Below are positions 15,310-23,617 of a stretch of 24,337 nt of DNA, in pieces. A program made the position numbers and the translations under genes. Source of the DNA: Planctomycetaceae bacterium (GTDB taxonomy: Bacteria > Planctomycetota > Planctomycetia > Pirellulales > Thermoguttaceae). The notes under the pieces were generated by a model. The model was not told the DNA's origin, ran no database searches, and saw nothing but the letters and a program-made list of their open reading frames with translations. Position 1 is the stretch's first letter, and each line of letters starts with the position of its first letter. The stretch is taken from NCBI GenBank assembly GCA_031256755.1, contig JAIRPZ010000169.1, forward strand, positions 1 through 24,337. Reading direction: 5' to 3'.

Positions 15310-15438
15310 GCCGCTCTATCACGTCGCCTGCAAAGTCCTAAAACTCACAAATATTAGACAATATAGGCAATTTAGGAAGGTATTTTCACTGCCTTTTACG
15401 GCAAAAAACCGACTTTGCAGGTGACATGGCCGCTCTAT
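15310..15438. mobile_element. MITE-like element: 109 bp with 18-bp TIRs and 10-bp target duplication
   Basis: The core at 15320-15428 begins CACGTCGCCTGCAAAGTC and ends GACTTTGCAGGTGACATG. These are inverted copies matching at 16 of 18 positions, both differences being transitions. The exact decamer GCCGCTCTAT directly abuts both ends (15310-15319 and 15429-15438), as a target-site duplication would. The interior is AT-rich, carries no ORF and contains small internal inverted repeats (CTAAA..TTTAG, TGCC..GGCA). This is the architecture of a miniature inverted-repeat transposable element mobilised in trans by a DDE transposase. It sits between the divergent GNAT gene and the FAD oxidoreductase, just upstream of the latter's promoter without disrupting it. 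Confidence 0.8.
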
Positions 15439-15446
15439 GCTGCTGT

Positions 15447-15474
15447 TTGACAAATTCCTTTTTCAGTGTATAAT
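15447..15474 (+). promoter_or_regulatory. Perfect consensus promoter of the FAD oxidoreductase gene
   Basis: TTGACA (15447-15452), a 16-bp spacer and TATAAT (15469-15474) match the sigma-70 consensus at 12 of 12 positions. The expected start is near 15481, about 53 nt before the ATG at 15534. The promoter begins 8 bp beyond the MITE's right target duplication. Confidence 0.75.
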
Positions 15475-15533
15475 CTGCCGGTCTGTACGTTTATTTCCAC
15501 TTCACCTCCGCTTAAACTTCACACAAGGAAAAT

Positions 15534-17139
15534 ATGACCGCCCATTCGTCCGCCGGTTTCACTCCTGAAAATGCCGGAATAAACGCTAAAACAGGCAAAA
15601 TAGAGAATCAGGCAACAAAAAAAGAGGGGGGGGTGGAATGTTGTCATTCTCGGAGCCGGTCCTGCGGGTTTAGCCGCCGGTTATGAACTCGTTAAAAACG
15701 GTGCCAAGCCCGCCCTGTTTGAAATGGAACCGCAGGTCGGCGGAATTTCCAAAACCGTACAGCATCACGGCAATTATTTTGACCTCGGCGGACACCGCTT
15801 TTTCACGAAATTAAACGACGTGAATGTTCTGTGGAAAGAAGTGCTGGGGGATAAATTTCTGAAACGTCCCCGTCAAAGCCGGATTTACTACAACAACCGG
15901 TTCTTCAATTATCCGCTGACGGCAATGAATGCCCTGTTCAATGTCGGATTAGCCGATACCTGCCGTATTTTGTTGAGTTATGCTCACGCCAAACTGTTTC
16001 CGAGTCAGGAAGAAAAAACATTTGAGCAGTGGGTTTCCAACCGTTTCGGCAAGCGGCTCTTTTCGATATTTTTCAAGACCTACACAGAAAAGGTTTGGGG
16101 AATTCCGTGCAGCGAAATTCAGGCGGAATGGGCGGCGCAGCGGATTAAAGGTCTTTCGCTTTATCATGCTGTTATCAATGCACTGTTCAAACCGAAAGGA
16201 AGCAAAATCACGACGCTCATTGACGAGTTCGATTATCCCGAATACGGACCGGGCATGATGTACAACGAAATGCGGTCGCTCATCGAAAAGAAGGGCGGAA
16301 CGGTTTCCGTGCAGGAAAAAGTCGTTGAAGTTTTTCACGAAAATAATTGTGTTACAAAAATCCGTCTGGAAAATGCCCGCGGGGAAAGCCGTCTGGTGAG
16401 CGGCACTGATTTTCTGTCAAGTATTCCGATAACGGAACTTCTTCAGATTTTGTCGCCGGAAGTGCCGCACGCGGTTAGTGTTGCGGCGAAATCGCTGAAA
16501 TACCGCTCGCTTATCACGGTCGATATTACGGTGGACGAGCCGCAGTTGTTCACCGACAACTGGATTTACATTCATTCGCCGGAAGTGAAACTGGGGCGGA
16601 TACAGAACTTCAAGAACTGGTCTCCGTCAATGGTTGCCGACAAGAGCAAGACCACGCTCGGTTTGGAGTATTTTTGTAACGAAAATGACGACTTCTGGAA
16701 TAGTCCTGATGAGAAGATTTTTGAACAGGCGGCGGACGAGGTGTCCAAAATTAAAATCTGCAAGCGGGACAAGATTACGGACTATTTGGTTGTCCGTGTT
16801 CCGAAGGCGTATCCGGTGTACGATATGGAATATCCGCAGCACATTGCGGTTATCAGGGACTACTTGTCGCGGTTCAGCAACTTGCAGCCGATTGGACGTT
16901 ACGGAATGTTCAAGTACAACAATATGGATCATTCGATTCAGACGGGTTTGTATGCGGCGCGGAATATCCTTGCCGGCAAACCGCTGTATGACGTTTGGAA
17001 TGTGAATACGGAAGAAGAGTATCACGAAGAACAGAAGGAAGCGTTGGAATCGGAAACCGATACGAACATCAACGCTGAACTTTCAATGATAATGCGTCAT
17101 TCGCCGGAGCAGACAGAAAAAGAAGAGGAGGAGAAATGA
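15534..17139 (+). CDS. NAD(P)/FAD-dependent oxidoreductase (amine oxidase-like), frameshifted in G8
   Basis: The main frame (ATG at 15724 onward, 471 residues) is a flavin amine oxidase/UDP-galactopyranose-mutase-like protein: VGGISKT, DLGGHRFFTK, RPRQSRIYYNNRFFNYPL, KTYTEKVWGIPCSEI and, near the end, GRYGMFKYNNMDHSIQTGLYAA, the FAD-contact region. The FAD-binding glycines (VILGAGPAGLAAGYEL) are encoded in the same frame but upstream of that ATG, and the frame is closed by a TAG at 15601. A good start, ATG at 15534 with AAGGA 4 nt before it, reads in another frame and stops at 15684. Removing one base from the G8 run (15626-15633) joins them into a 534-residue protein with ...KKEGGWNVVILGAGPAG. 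Relatives occur in cell-surface polysaccharide gene clusters. The frameshift is a sequencing error, a mutation or a slippage switch. Confidence 0.8.
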
Positions 17140-17330
17140 ATACCATAAAGACCGCTGCGCCCCGCCAAACAGGTATTGACCTTGTCTGCCGGCATTGCAT
17201 ACTGTATCAATATCATTCCAATTTTGAATAAAATTTTTAGAATTTAATTGAATGTATGTTGATTTTCACTTTACCATTACAACGAATTGTTATTGAATAA
17301 TGATTCCAAGCACAAACCTTTTTTATCATA

Positions 17331-18698
17331 ATGCAAAACATTCAAAAAATTCTCCGCTTGCCGCTGTTTTGGGTGATGCTTGTACTGTTTACCGAATTTA
17401 TTATCAATTTCGATAAATGGTCGAAGCCGTTTTTAGAAGACCACGGCATTGACCCGAAAAGTTATATTGAAGCATCTTATAACGTCTGCAACATTTTGCA
17501 CGGCGACGTTGATTTGAAACGTCCCTTTGTTTATCCAGCGTTGATTGCTTTATGCAGAACGATTGCCGGCGATAAACACGCTCTTGCATTAACTGTTGTA
17601 TTGCAGCGGCTCATCGGTATTGCATCTATTGCTATATTTTATCTGTTGTGTCAATTCTTTTTGAAAACAAAATATCTTGCTGTATTACCGATGGTATTTT
17701 ATGCGGTGTTAACGATATTCATGCGACGATTCGATACTTGGATTATGACAGAACCGCTATCAATGTCGCTGACGATTTTCCTTACTTACGGCTTCTTATT
17801 ATATTCTCAAAGAACATCATATTTGAAAGCGTTGCCGCTTGGTTTCAGCGCGTTTTTTCTTGTGATGCTCCGACCGGCATTTCTCGTTTTCGTACCATTT
17901 ATTTTTCTGTTTTTTATCGGACAATTTGTATTTTTCCGCAAAAATTGGCGGCGGAATTTAACCGGTCTTGCGGCGGCGGTTTTATCGGTACTTGGAATTT
18001 TCGGATACAGTGTTCTTGTAGAGCGGGAATGCGGTGTTAGGACAGTTTCGATAATCTCATTTTATAACTTGTTTATGTGTGAGATACAATCGGGCATTAC
18101 TGACAACGGCAGCAATCTGCAAATCAATCAACGTATTCACGAATGTTTGGAAGAATTCAAACAAAAGTACCCCGATAAAATTAAAAAACCTAATTGGATG
18201 TTTGATCGTGAAGTAGATACTCTTGATTCACCGCTTGGTTATGTCCGGCGAACCTATCCGTTTATCGGTTTTGCTGGAGGTAATGATGCGGAACTAATCA
18301 AACAAGCAAATGCAACACTTTCCATCAAGACGGTACGGGACTATACAAAAAATACGCTGATGCGCAATAAACTGGCTTACGCAAAGTATCTTGCCAGAAA
18401 AATGTACATTGTTTCATTGAGTGAAATCCGTATTGGCGTTGTGTATGCAGTGCTTGCCGTTAGTGTGGCTGTTCTGCTTTTTTCATTACGGACTCATTCG
18501 TTGCAGATAAATTGGCTGCATTTTATGATTTGGGGCATGACGTTTGCGATGGTGTTTGTGTCAATGGCGGCGAGTTTTACGAGTTACGGACGGATTATTT
18601 TACCGGTGCTTTCCTTGTCTATTTTACAGGCGTTCCTGATTTTTGACCGTTTGCTGCTGTTATTGCGGCGGCAAAAGACGGTATCGGATCACAAATAG
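17331..18698 (+). CDS. Multi-pass membrane protein, GT-C glycosyltransferase-like
   Basis: This 455-residue protein has about nine hydrophobic helices, at roughly 12-27, 85-105, 113-130, 138-157, 165-200 (two), 212-230, 368-386 and 396-440 (two). An N-terminal loop with acidic and Tyr residues (HGIDPKSYIEASYNV), RPFVYPALIALCR and the later TEPLSMSLTIFLTYGF recall GT-C enzymes that use polyprenyl-phosphate sugars, where acidic residues in the first external loop are catalytic. A large soluble loop lies at ~235-350. This is resemblance rather than a firm family match; an O-antigen-ligase-like or plain membrane protein is possible. It is clearly more AT-rich than its neighbours, as are the ~190 bp before it, suggesting later acquisition. 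I found no convincing promoter or Shine-Dalgarno; the ATG follows an AT-rich stretch. Confidence 0.72.
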   Translation: MQNIQKILRLPLFWVMLVLFTEFIINFDKWSKPFLEDHGIDPKSYIEASYNVCNILHGDVDLKRPFVYPALIALCRTIAGDKHALALTVVLQRLIGIASIAIFYLLCQFFLKTKYLAVLPMVFYAVLTIFMRRFDTWIMTEPLSMSLTIFLTYGFLLYSQRTSYLKALPLGFSAFFLVMLRPAFLVFVPFIFLFFIGQFVFFRKNWRRNLTGLAAAVLSVLGIFGYSVLVERECGVRTVSIISFYNLFMCEIQSGITDNGSNLQINQRIHECLEEFKQKYPDKIKKPNWMFDREVDTLDSPLGYVRRTYPFIGFAGGNDAELIKQANATLSIKTVRDYTKNTLMRNKLAYAKYLARKMYIVSLSEIRIGVVYAVLAVSVAVLLFSLRTHSLQINWLHFMIWGMTFAMVFVSMAASFTSYGRIILPVLSLSILQAFLIFDRLLLLLRRQKTVSDHK

Positions 18699-18717
18699 AT
18701 TCCGGCACGCCGGAATC
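18698..18717 (+). other. Perfect hairpin over the GT-C-like gene's stop codon
   Basis: GATTCCGG (18698-18705) pairs with CCGGAATC (18710-18717) around CACG, starting on the last base of the TAG. No T run follows, so it is an incomplete intrinsic terminator or a transcript-stabilising structure. Confidence 0.45.
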
Positions 18718-18816
18718 TTGCCGGCAGCGGCAGTTGCAGGTCTCTTGATTTTCCGTATTCTGCGTCTACAATGCACCGCACAGAATTCACGTTATCCAAA
18801 ATCGGAGTACAACCGT

Positions 18817-19698
18817 ATGCCGCCGGAAGAAAAATGGACGGTCAGCCGCCTTCTGGCTTGGACACGTGATTTCTTTAAGAAAAAAGGGATCGAAAAGCCG
18901 CAGTTGGAAGCCGAGATTCTTCTTGCTTGTGCGATGCAAATCAAGCGGATCGAGCTTTACACGATTTACGAGTCGGAGCCGCCGGAAAACCAGCGGGCAG
19001 TGTATCGGGATTTTGTCAGGCGGCGCGGGGCTGGCGAACCGGTTGCCTATCTTGTCGGGAGCAAAGAATTTTATTCGCTGACATTCAAAGTCGACCGCCG
19101 TGTCTTGATTCCCCGACCGGAAACCGAAGACCTTGTGCTGCAAACACTGGATAAACTGTCGGCTTACCCTGCCGGTTCAGAACCGGTGATTGCCGATGTC
19201 GGCACCGGCAGCGGAATTCTTGCCGTTACGCTTGCCAAACATTTGCCGAAACATTTGACATCGGCGAAAATCATCGCCGTTGACATTTCACCGGAAGCGT
19301 TAGCCGTTGCCGAACACAATGCCGCCGTTCATCATGTTGCGGAAAAGATAGAGTTCCGACAGTCCGATCTTCTTGAACAGGTTGCTGAACCGCCGGACAT
19401 TGTTGTCAGCAATCCGCCGTATGTCAGCCGGCCGGAATACGAGGCATTGCCGGACGATGTCAAAAACTTCGAGCCGAAATTAGCGTTGTTAGCCGGTGAA
19501 AACGGAACAGAAATTGCGGAACGGCTGATTGCTCAATCGTCTGTCAAATTGAAACCGGGCGGGTATCTTTTGATCGAAGGCAGCCCGATGATTGCGGAAA
19601 AAGTGAAGTCCTTTTTTACCGGTTGTTGGGATGATTCGCAAATTCTGCCCGATTTAGCCGGTCGGCAGAGAATCATCTGCGGCAGGAAAAGGCAATAA
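18817..19698 (+). CDS. prmC: Peptide chain release factor N5-glutamine methyltransferase
   Basis: PrmC (HemK) methylates the glutamine of the GGQ motif in release factors RF1/RF2, using S-adenosylmethionine, in the cytoplasm. From the ATG at 18817 the protein has 293 residues, the family norm. The N-terminal helical domain (~1-85) includes EAEILLACAM and the conserved GEPVAYLVGSKEFYSL. The Rossmann methyltransferase domain has LIPRPETEDLV (97-107), the SAM loop ADVGTGSGILAV (126-137) and the catalytic NPPY at 199-202 followed by VSRPEYEALP and EPKLALLAGENG. CGGAG (18803-18807) lies 9 nt before this ATG. The frame is open further upstream through the preceding intergenic hairpin, but that extension looks non-coding. 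No prfA is adjacent. Confidence 0.94.
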   Translation: MPPEEKWTVSRLLAWTRDFFKKKGIEKPQLEAEILLACAMQIKRIELYTIYESEPPENQRAVYRDFVRRRGAGEPVAYLVGSKEFYSLTFKVDRRVLIPRPETEDLVLQTLDKLSAYPAGSEPVIADVGTGSGILAVTLAKHLPKHLTSAKIIAVDISPEALAVAEHNAAVHHVAEKIEFRQSDLLEQVAEPPDIVVSNPPYVSRPEYEALPDDVKNFEPKLALLAGENGTEIAERLIAQSSVKLKPGGYLLIEGSPMIAEKVKSFFTGCWDDSQILPDLAGRQRIICGRKRQ

Positions 19699-19807
19699 TT
19701 GAAAATTAAAAATGGATAATGGATCATTGAAAATTATGTTAAAAAGAGATATTACCGTGTACGGTTTAATTCCTTCTTTTTTAATTTTCAATTTTCCATT
19801 ATCCATT
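19697..19807. repeat. AT-rich intergenic inverted repeat
   Basis: AATGGATAATGGA (19711-19723) and TCCATTATCCATT (19795-19807) are near-perfect inverted arms. Both lie in longer, looser copies of AATTGAAAATTAAAAATGGATAAT-like sequence. The arms bracket ~70 bp that include the small palindrome ACCGT-GT-ACGGT (19753-19764). No ORF lies inside. The block separates the convergent prmC and HD-domain genes and could be a copy of a dispersed intergenic repeat. Confidence 0.55.
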
Positions 19808-19811
19808 ATCA

Positions 19812-19847
19812 ATTAAAAATCCTGCCCGTGCGGCTAGCACCGGCAGG
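19812..19847 (-). terminator. Intrinsic terminator of the OB/HD gene
   Basis: Read on the minus strand, CCTGCC..GTGC pairs with GCAC..GGCAGG (6+4 bp with a single C-C mismatch, loop of 5; 19821-19847). ATTTTTAAT follows (19820-19812). It starts 1 nt beyond the TAG of the HD-domain gene. The core repeats the palindrome found at 3664-3680. Confidence 0.7.
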
Positions 19848-19848
19848 G

Positions 19849-20832
19849 CTATTTTGGTTTCAGCAGCGGATAGCCGATCACATTTTTTTTACCGGTCAAT
19901 TCATTCTCTGTTGTGTCCTGTGAAAAAATATTCCAAAAACAGCCGCACAGGGCATCGCAGGAATCGGCATGATGAACAATCATTGCCTCCAGCGACATCG
20001 GCGGTTTGGCAGCACCCCAGTCGGGAAAACGCTGATGAGAAAGAATAATGTGTTCCAGATGCGTGCAAATGTCCGGTTCTAATTCAAATTCTGCCGCCGC
20101 TTCCCGGAAAATATCTCTTCCGAGAACGGCATGCCCGATCAATTCGCCCGCCGCTGAATGAACATGTGAACCGAGAGCCGGTTCATATTCGCGGACTTTG
20201 CCGATGTCGTGCAGAACGGCTCCGGCAATGGTCAGCGGTTTGGAGATGTCTTTTGCACGTTCCGGGCAGAACTGATGATAATGATCGGCGATTGCCGCTG
20301 CAATTTTTGTTACAGAAAGCGTATGTTCCAGCAGCCCGCCGATATAATTGTGATGATGCTGCCGCGACGCAACGCCGGTCAGCAGTGTCATCCGGTATTC
20401 TTTCAGGATTTTTGTAACAATTTGCAGCAGTTTTCCTTTACCGATGTATGCGGCGGACAGGGCTTGCAGTTCATCGAACATTTTATCGGCGGGCAGGGCG
20501 GCAGCGGGATAGAGCAGTGTTTCGTTAAATCCGTCTTGTTCGTCTCCCGGTTCAACGGGGCGGATGCGGAGAATGTCTAATTGCGTTCCGAATTTCGGGG
20601 TAACCCGATAGACCGCCCGGAGTTTGCAGTACATGCCGGACTTGAGTGTTTTGAATTCCTTATAGACCGCGGTCTCCGACCAGACCGGAAACCGGACTTC
20701 CCGGTGAGCATCCCGAAACGTCACCCAAAGATACGGTTTTCCTTCTTTTGTTTTTGCCGGTTCCTTTTCGGTGAGCCGTGCAAAAAAATCGGCTTCCTGA
20801 TTCGGTTCCAATTCGTGGAGGGAAAGGATCAT
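19849..20832 (-). CDS. OB-fold/HD-domain protein, YhaM-like 3'-5' exoribonuclease
   Basis: This 327-residue protein has the YhaM arrangement. An N-terminal OB-fold-like domain (~1-95: FFARLTEKEPAKTKEGKPYLWVTFRD..., then strand YCKLRAVYRV) is followed by a metal-dependent HD domain (~150-300). HD ligands are visible: H170 in GGLLEHTLSV, H208-D209 in GAVLHDIGKVREY, H234 in GELIGHAVLG and a distal D290 in VHHADSCDA. YhaM/CBF1-type proteins degrade RNA and single-stranded DNA 3' to 5', but many HD proteins are annotated on similarity alone. The start at MILSLHELEPNQ lacks a clear Shine-Dalgarno. The gene is convergent with prmC and followed by a good terminator. The family assignment is fairly strong; the activity is by analogy. 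Confidence 0.87.
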   Translation of the reverse strand: MILSLHELEPNQEADFFARLTEKEPAKTKEGKPYLWVTFRDAHREVRFPVWSETAVYKEFKTLKSGMYCKLRAVYRVTPKFGTQLDILRIRPVEPGDEQDGFNETLLYPAAALPADKMFDELQALSAAYIGKGKLLQIVTKILKEYRMTLLTGVASRQHHHNYIGGLLEHTLSVTKIAAAIADHYHQFCPERAKDISKPLTIAGAVLHDIGKVREYEPALGSHVHSAAGELIGHAVLGRDIFREAAAEFELEPDICTHLEHIILSHQRFPDWGAAKPPMSLEAMIVHHADSCDALCGCFWNIFSQDTTENELTGKKNVIGYPLLKPK

Positions 20833-20951
20833 AAGATTTTGTCAAAATTGGGCAGTACGGACTGTTGTGGACGGATTGAAAACAATCAGTAAACTAAAAC
20901 CGGAAATTATAAAAAATCAAGCCGGTTTTCACAATACCGGACGAAACGAAT

Positions 20952-21895
20952 ATGAAAAACTTTTTCGTCCTCCTAACTTTTTGCCTGTTCTTTTGCTACG
21001 TATTTTCGTTTTCTTTTGCGAAAGAAAACGGCGCAGAAGAAGACAACTTTGAAAAAAATGATGGACCGACTATCGGTGGAAAACACAAGAAGAACTGACA
21101 AAAATCCTTCAAACGCAAGTGAAAACGCTCATTGCAAACGAACAAGGCAGAGTCCGACTGCTGGCAATGCTCTTGGAACAACGGGATAAGAATATCTTTA
21201 CCAATGATTACGATTTCAAGAAATATCAAGAACTTATTTTTGACGCGTTGAATAAGTATTTTCTTCAATGTATTAACGACCGGATAAAGGTCAGCACTCT
21301 TGTCAGTGATAGTCCGTATGTTGCCGGTAAATCATCGCCGACCGGAACACGTATTGTATCTTGTCATCCGCCGGAACCGGAATTGACAACCGCTGCGGAA
21401 TACGCCATGCGTATCATTGAACGCGTTCATGCCCGAAGCACTCTGCCGGAACTGCTTCAATTAGCATTAAAGAAAGACACCGCTCGTAATTTGCAATCAA
21501 CGTCTGGGGGCGAATGTCATCTTGCGGTTTATCGTTTGCTCAGCATACTCGGTGATGAGAAGACGCTTGCGGCTCTTAAGGAAATGCGGACAAACAAAGA
21601 ATTAACGGCTGAAATGCAGGAAGATATAAAACTTGCTGCCGAAAACCTTCACCGGAAACTCGTTGCGGAGAAACGTTACGTTGAAATACGGGAAGAAAAG
21701 CGTCTGGAAAAGCGTAAACTTGCACGCGAAGGAAAAATGTTTTTCGACCGGAATGATCCTGATCTTGTGGATTTGGACAAACCGGACCCGGAGCCGGTTT
21801 CGCCGGACGGCACACGGACAATCATTGACTTTGCCGACTTGCGGGACATTGATAAGGAATATATCAAAGAGCCGCCGAAAAAGAAGAAAAATTAG
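20952..21895 (+). CDS. Secreted protein of unknown function, broken by a frameshift
   Basis: The ATG at 20952 opens a clear signal peptide (MKNFFVLLTFCLFFCYVFSFSFA, then acidic KENGAEED) but stops at 21096 after 48 codons. Another frame is open from 21062 to 21895. It reads WTDYRWKTQEELTKILQ before any good start codon (first candidate GTG at 21119) and then gives a 258-residue helical, HEAT-like protein with a charged C-terminus (EIREEKRLEKRKLAREG; ends EPPKKKKN). Adding one base between about 21062 and 21095, for example in the GG at 21063-21064, would fuse signal peptide and body into one ~315-residue protein. I read it as one exported-protein gene with a single-base error or mutation. Function unknown. 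It may be co-transcribed with the lipoprotein gene 133 bp downstream. Confidence 0.6.
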
Positions 21896-22028
21896 AGGGA
21901 AAAAATGTTTTCGTGCCGGCGTAAACTCATCTGTTTGCTAAAATCAGCGGAATTCGTGATAAACATTGGAGAAAATAGTCAACTTTTGTCGATTATAGCG
22001 GTTATATCGTTTGTATTGCGGTTAAAAT

Positions 22029-23528
22029 ATGCGGCCGGCAAGATTTTCTCCCCTAATGTTGTTTCTGTTTATACTCGCTTTGACCGGCTGCGAGGTAATG
22101 CCGACCGTCCGGTACAAACCGACACTGCATAACCCTTTTGTCGGTGAAATGAAAACCGTTGCCGTCGTGCCGTTTTACAATTATACCGATAACCCCAACG
22201 TCAACGGCAGGGAATTTGCCCAATTTTTTGCACTCGAACTGCAAAAAATTCCCGGTTTCAAAGTGATCGCCAATAAGGTTGTCGAAGAAACAATGACAGA
22301 ATACGATCTGTATAAATTTGAAACCGTTGACGACATCCGTTACCTTGCACAACTTCTCAAAGTTGATGCCGTTGTCATCGGCAAAATCCATGGATTCAGC
22401 ATGAATTATCCGCCCTATGCCAAATTTGAGACCGAATGGTACAACGTGAATCCGTTCCTGCATTATATTCCGCGAGGCACCGGACTTCCCTGGGGAACCG
22501 AATACGAAAAATATATTCCTGAAAAAATCGTGATGGAAGCCGAAATGGAACTTGCCGAAGCCCAAATCAAAACGCAAACGCCGAAGTTTGATCCGATCAA
22601 ACCGAAAAGGAAACCGGAAGATGATGAAAGCGGAGAAGATGAAGATATTGAACCGGTACCGCCGAAAGAAGCACGGAAACAAAATACGATTCGGCTTGTT
22701 GCGGCAACGATTCCGAACAATATGAATGTTGAGAGTACCGAAGAGGCCGATTTAGATAAACTGGCTGTCCGCCGGCAGAATTTGTCGATGGATCGGCATT
22801 TGGCATCGACCGGTGTGCCGTATGTTCCTGAAGGATCAGCGGTGACGGACCGGGAGAAAAAAGAGACGGCTTTCCGGTTTGATTCGGAACATCCGTTCAG
22901 GCATGGTCCTTGGTTAAGCGAAACGGCACCGGAAAATCAGTTGCCGTGGTCTTCGCAAAATCCGGTACCGGCAATGCGTCAAAGCATGGCTAATCCGGGC
23001 GGATATGAAGGAAATTATCCCGGATTTCCGCAGCCGCAGGGTTTGACGGCGCAGCAATTATCCGAGTACGGCTGGGTTGCCCAGCCGATCACACCGGTTC
23101 CGCCGATGATGCAAACGATGCCGGGTATGCCGGTAGCGGGTCATTCCGGGCAAGTGATGGGAGAACCCGACAGATTTCCCGGTTTGCCGGAGGATTGGCC
23201 TGACCCGCGCGGGTTTATTCCCGAAGGACCGAAAGCTGAACGTCCGGTCGGCAAAATCAAGAATGAAGGTCCCGTGTTGAGTCATACTAACGTGTATAAC
23301 GGTAATGACAGCGGATTTATGCAGGCATTGGACGACTATAATCTGCTGTTCCGTGATGATAAACGGATCGGCGGGAAGCAAACGATTCTGACGAACCGGA
23401 ATGAATTTATTGCTTTTTGCTGCCGGCTTCATATTTGGGAGATATTCTCTTCCCGCGGCGGGGCAGGTCCGGCAGAGCGGATTGTCCGGCAATGGAAGCC
23501 ATGGTACGGCGGAGAAAAACCGCACTAG
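22029..23528 (+). CDS. CsgG/LpoB-like lipoprotein with Pro/Met-rich C-terminal half
   Basis: This 499-residue protein has a lipoprotein signal: hydrophobic LMLFLFILALTGC with the lipobox LTGC and the acylated cysteine at residue 21. Residues ~40-140 look like the alpha/beta domain shared by CsgG, LpoB and related outer-membrane lipoproteins: TVAVVPFYNYTDNP, REFAQFFALELQKIPGFKVI, LLKVDAVVIGKIHGF. A charged linker (~195-225) and a Pro/Met/Gly-rich region (~315-385, for example PPMMQTMPGMPVAGHSG) follow, then a short folded C-terminus. An in-frame TAA 6 nt before the ATG fixes 22029 as the earliest start. I see no Shine-Dalgarno. It probably sits at the inner face of the outer membrane; whether it forms a pore, an activator or neither is not determinable. 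Confidence 0.82.
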   Translation: MRPARFSPLMLFLFILALTGCEVMPTVRYKPTLHNPFVGEMKTVAVVPFYNYTDNPNVNGREFAQFFALELQKIPGFKVIANKVVEETMTEYDLYKFETVDDIRYLAQLLKVDAVVIGKIHGFSMNYPPYAKFETEWYNVNPFLHYIPRGTGLPWGTEYEKYIPEKIVMEAEMELAEAQIKTQTPKFDPIKPKRKPEDDESGEDEDIEPVPPKEARKQNTIRLVAATIPNNMNVESTEEADLDKLAVRRQNLSMDRHLASTGVPYVPEGSAVTDREKKETAFRFDSEHPFRHGPWLSETAPENQLPWSSQNPVPAMRQSMANPGGYEGNYPGFPQPQGLTAQQLSEYGWVAQPITPVPPMMQTMPGMPVAGHSGQVMGEPDRFPGLPEDWPDPRGFIPEGPKAERPVGKIKNEGPVLSHTNVYNGNDSGFMQALDDYNLLFRDDKRIGGKQTILTNRNEFIAFCCRLHIWEIFSSRGGAGPAERIVRQWKPWYGGEKPH

Positions 23529-23532
23529 TGCG
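23521..23532. repeat. Palindrome over the lipoprotein stop codon
   Basis: CGCACTAGTGCG is a perfect 12-bp palindrome with the TAG stop (23526-23528) at its centre. No T run follows, so it is not a terminator by itself. Confidence 0.4.
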
Positions 23533-23617
23533 CTGCAAGCCGCCAAGTTGTAAGACCGTAAGCAGAAGGTTACGATACAATAAATTTGAAATGCATCGGG
23601 CAGTCCGTTGGAGAGTT

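Noticed and set aside
15617..15633. Programmed -1 ribosomal frameshift at the A7 run to join the FAD oxidoreductase frames
   Set aside because: The downstream frame needs a +1 shift (or loss of one base). A -1 slip at A AAA AAA would lead into the third, wrong frame.
18643..18816. N-terminal extension of PrmC to 18643
   Set aside because: It overlaps the previous gene and a hairpin, adds a non-conserved segment, and the ATG at 18817 has CGGAG at a good distance and gives the usual length.
21051..21061. Programmed -1 frameshift at GAAAAAAATGA in the secreted-protein gene
   Set aside because: A -1 slip at the A run reads AAA AAA TGA and stops at once, so it cannot join the two parts.
21905..22132. 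A 75-codon frame preceded by AGAGGG, overlapping the lipoprotein start
   Set aside because: It overlaps the secure lipoprotein gene by about 100 bp, and its product shows no coherent domain or signal. The Shine-Dalgarno alone is not enough.
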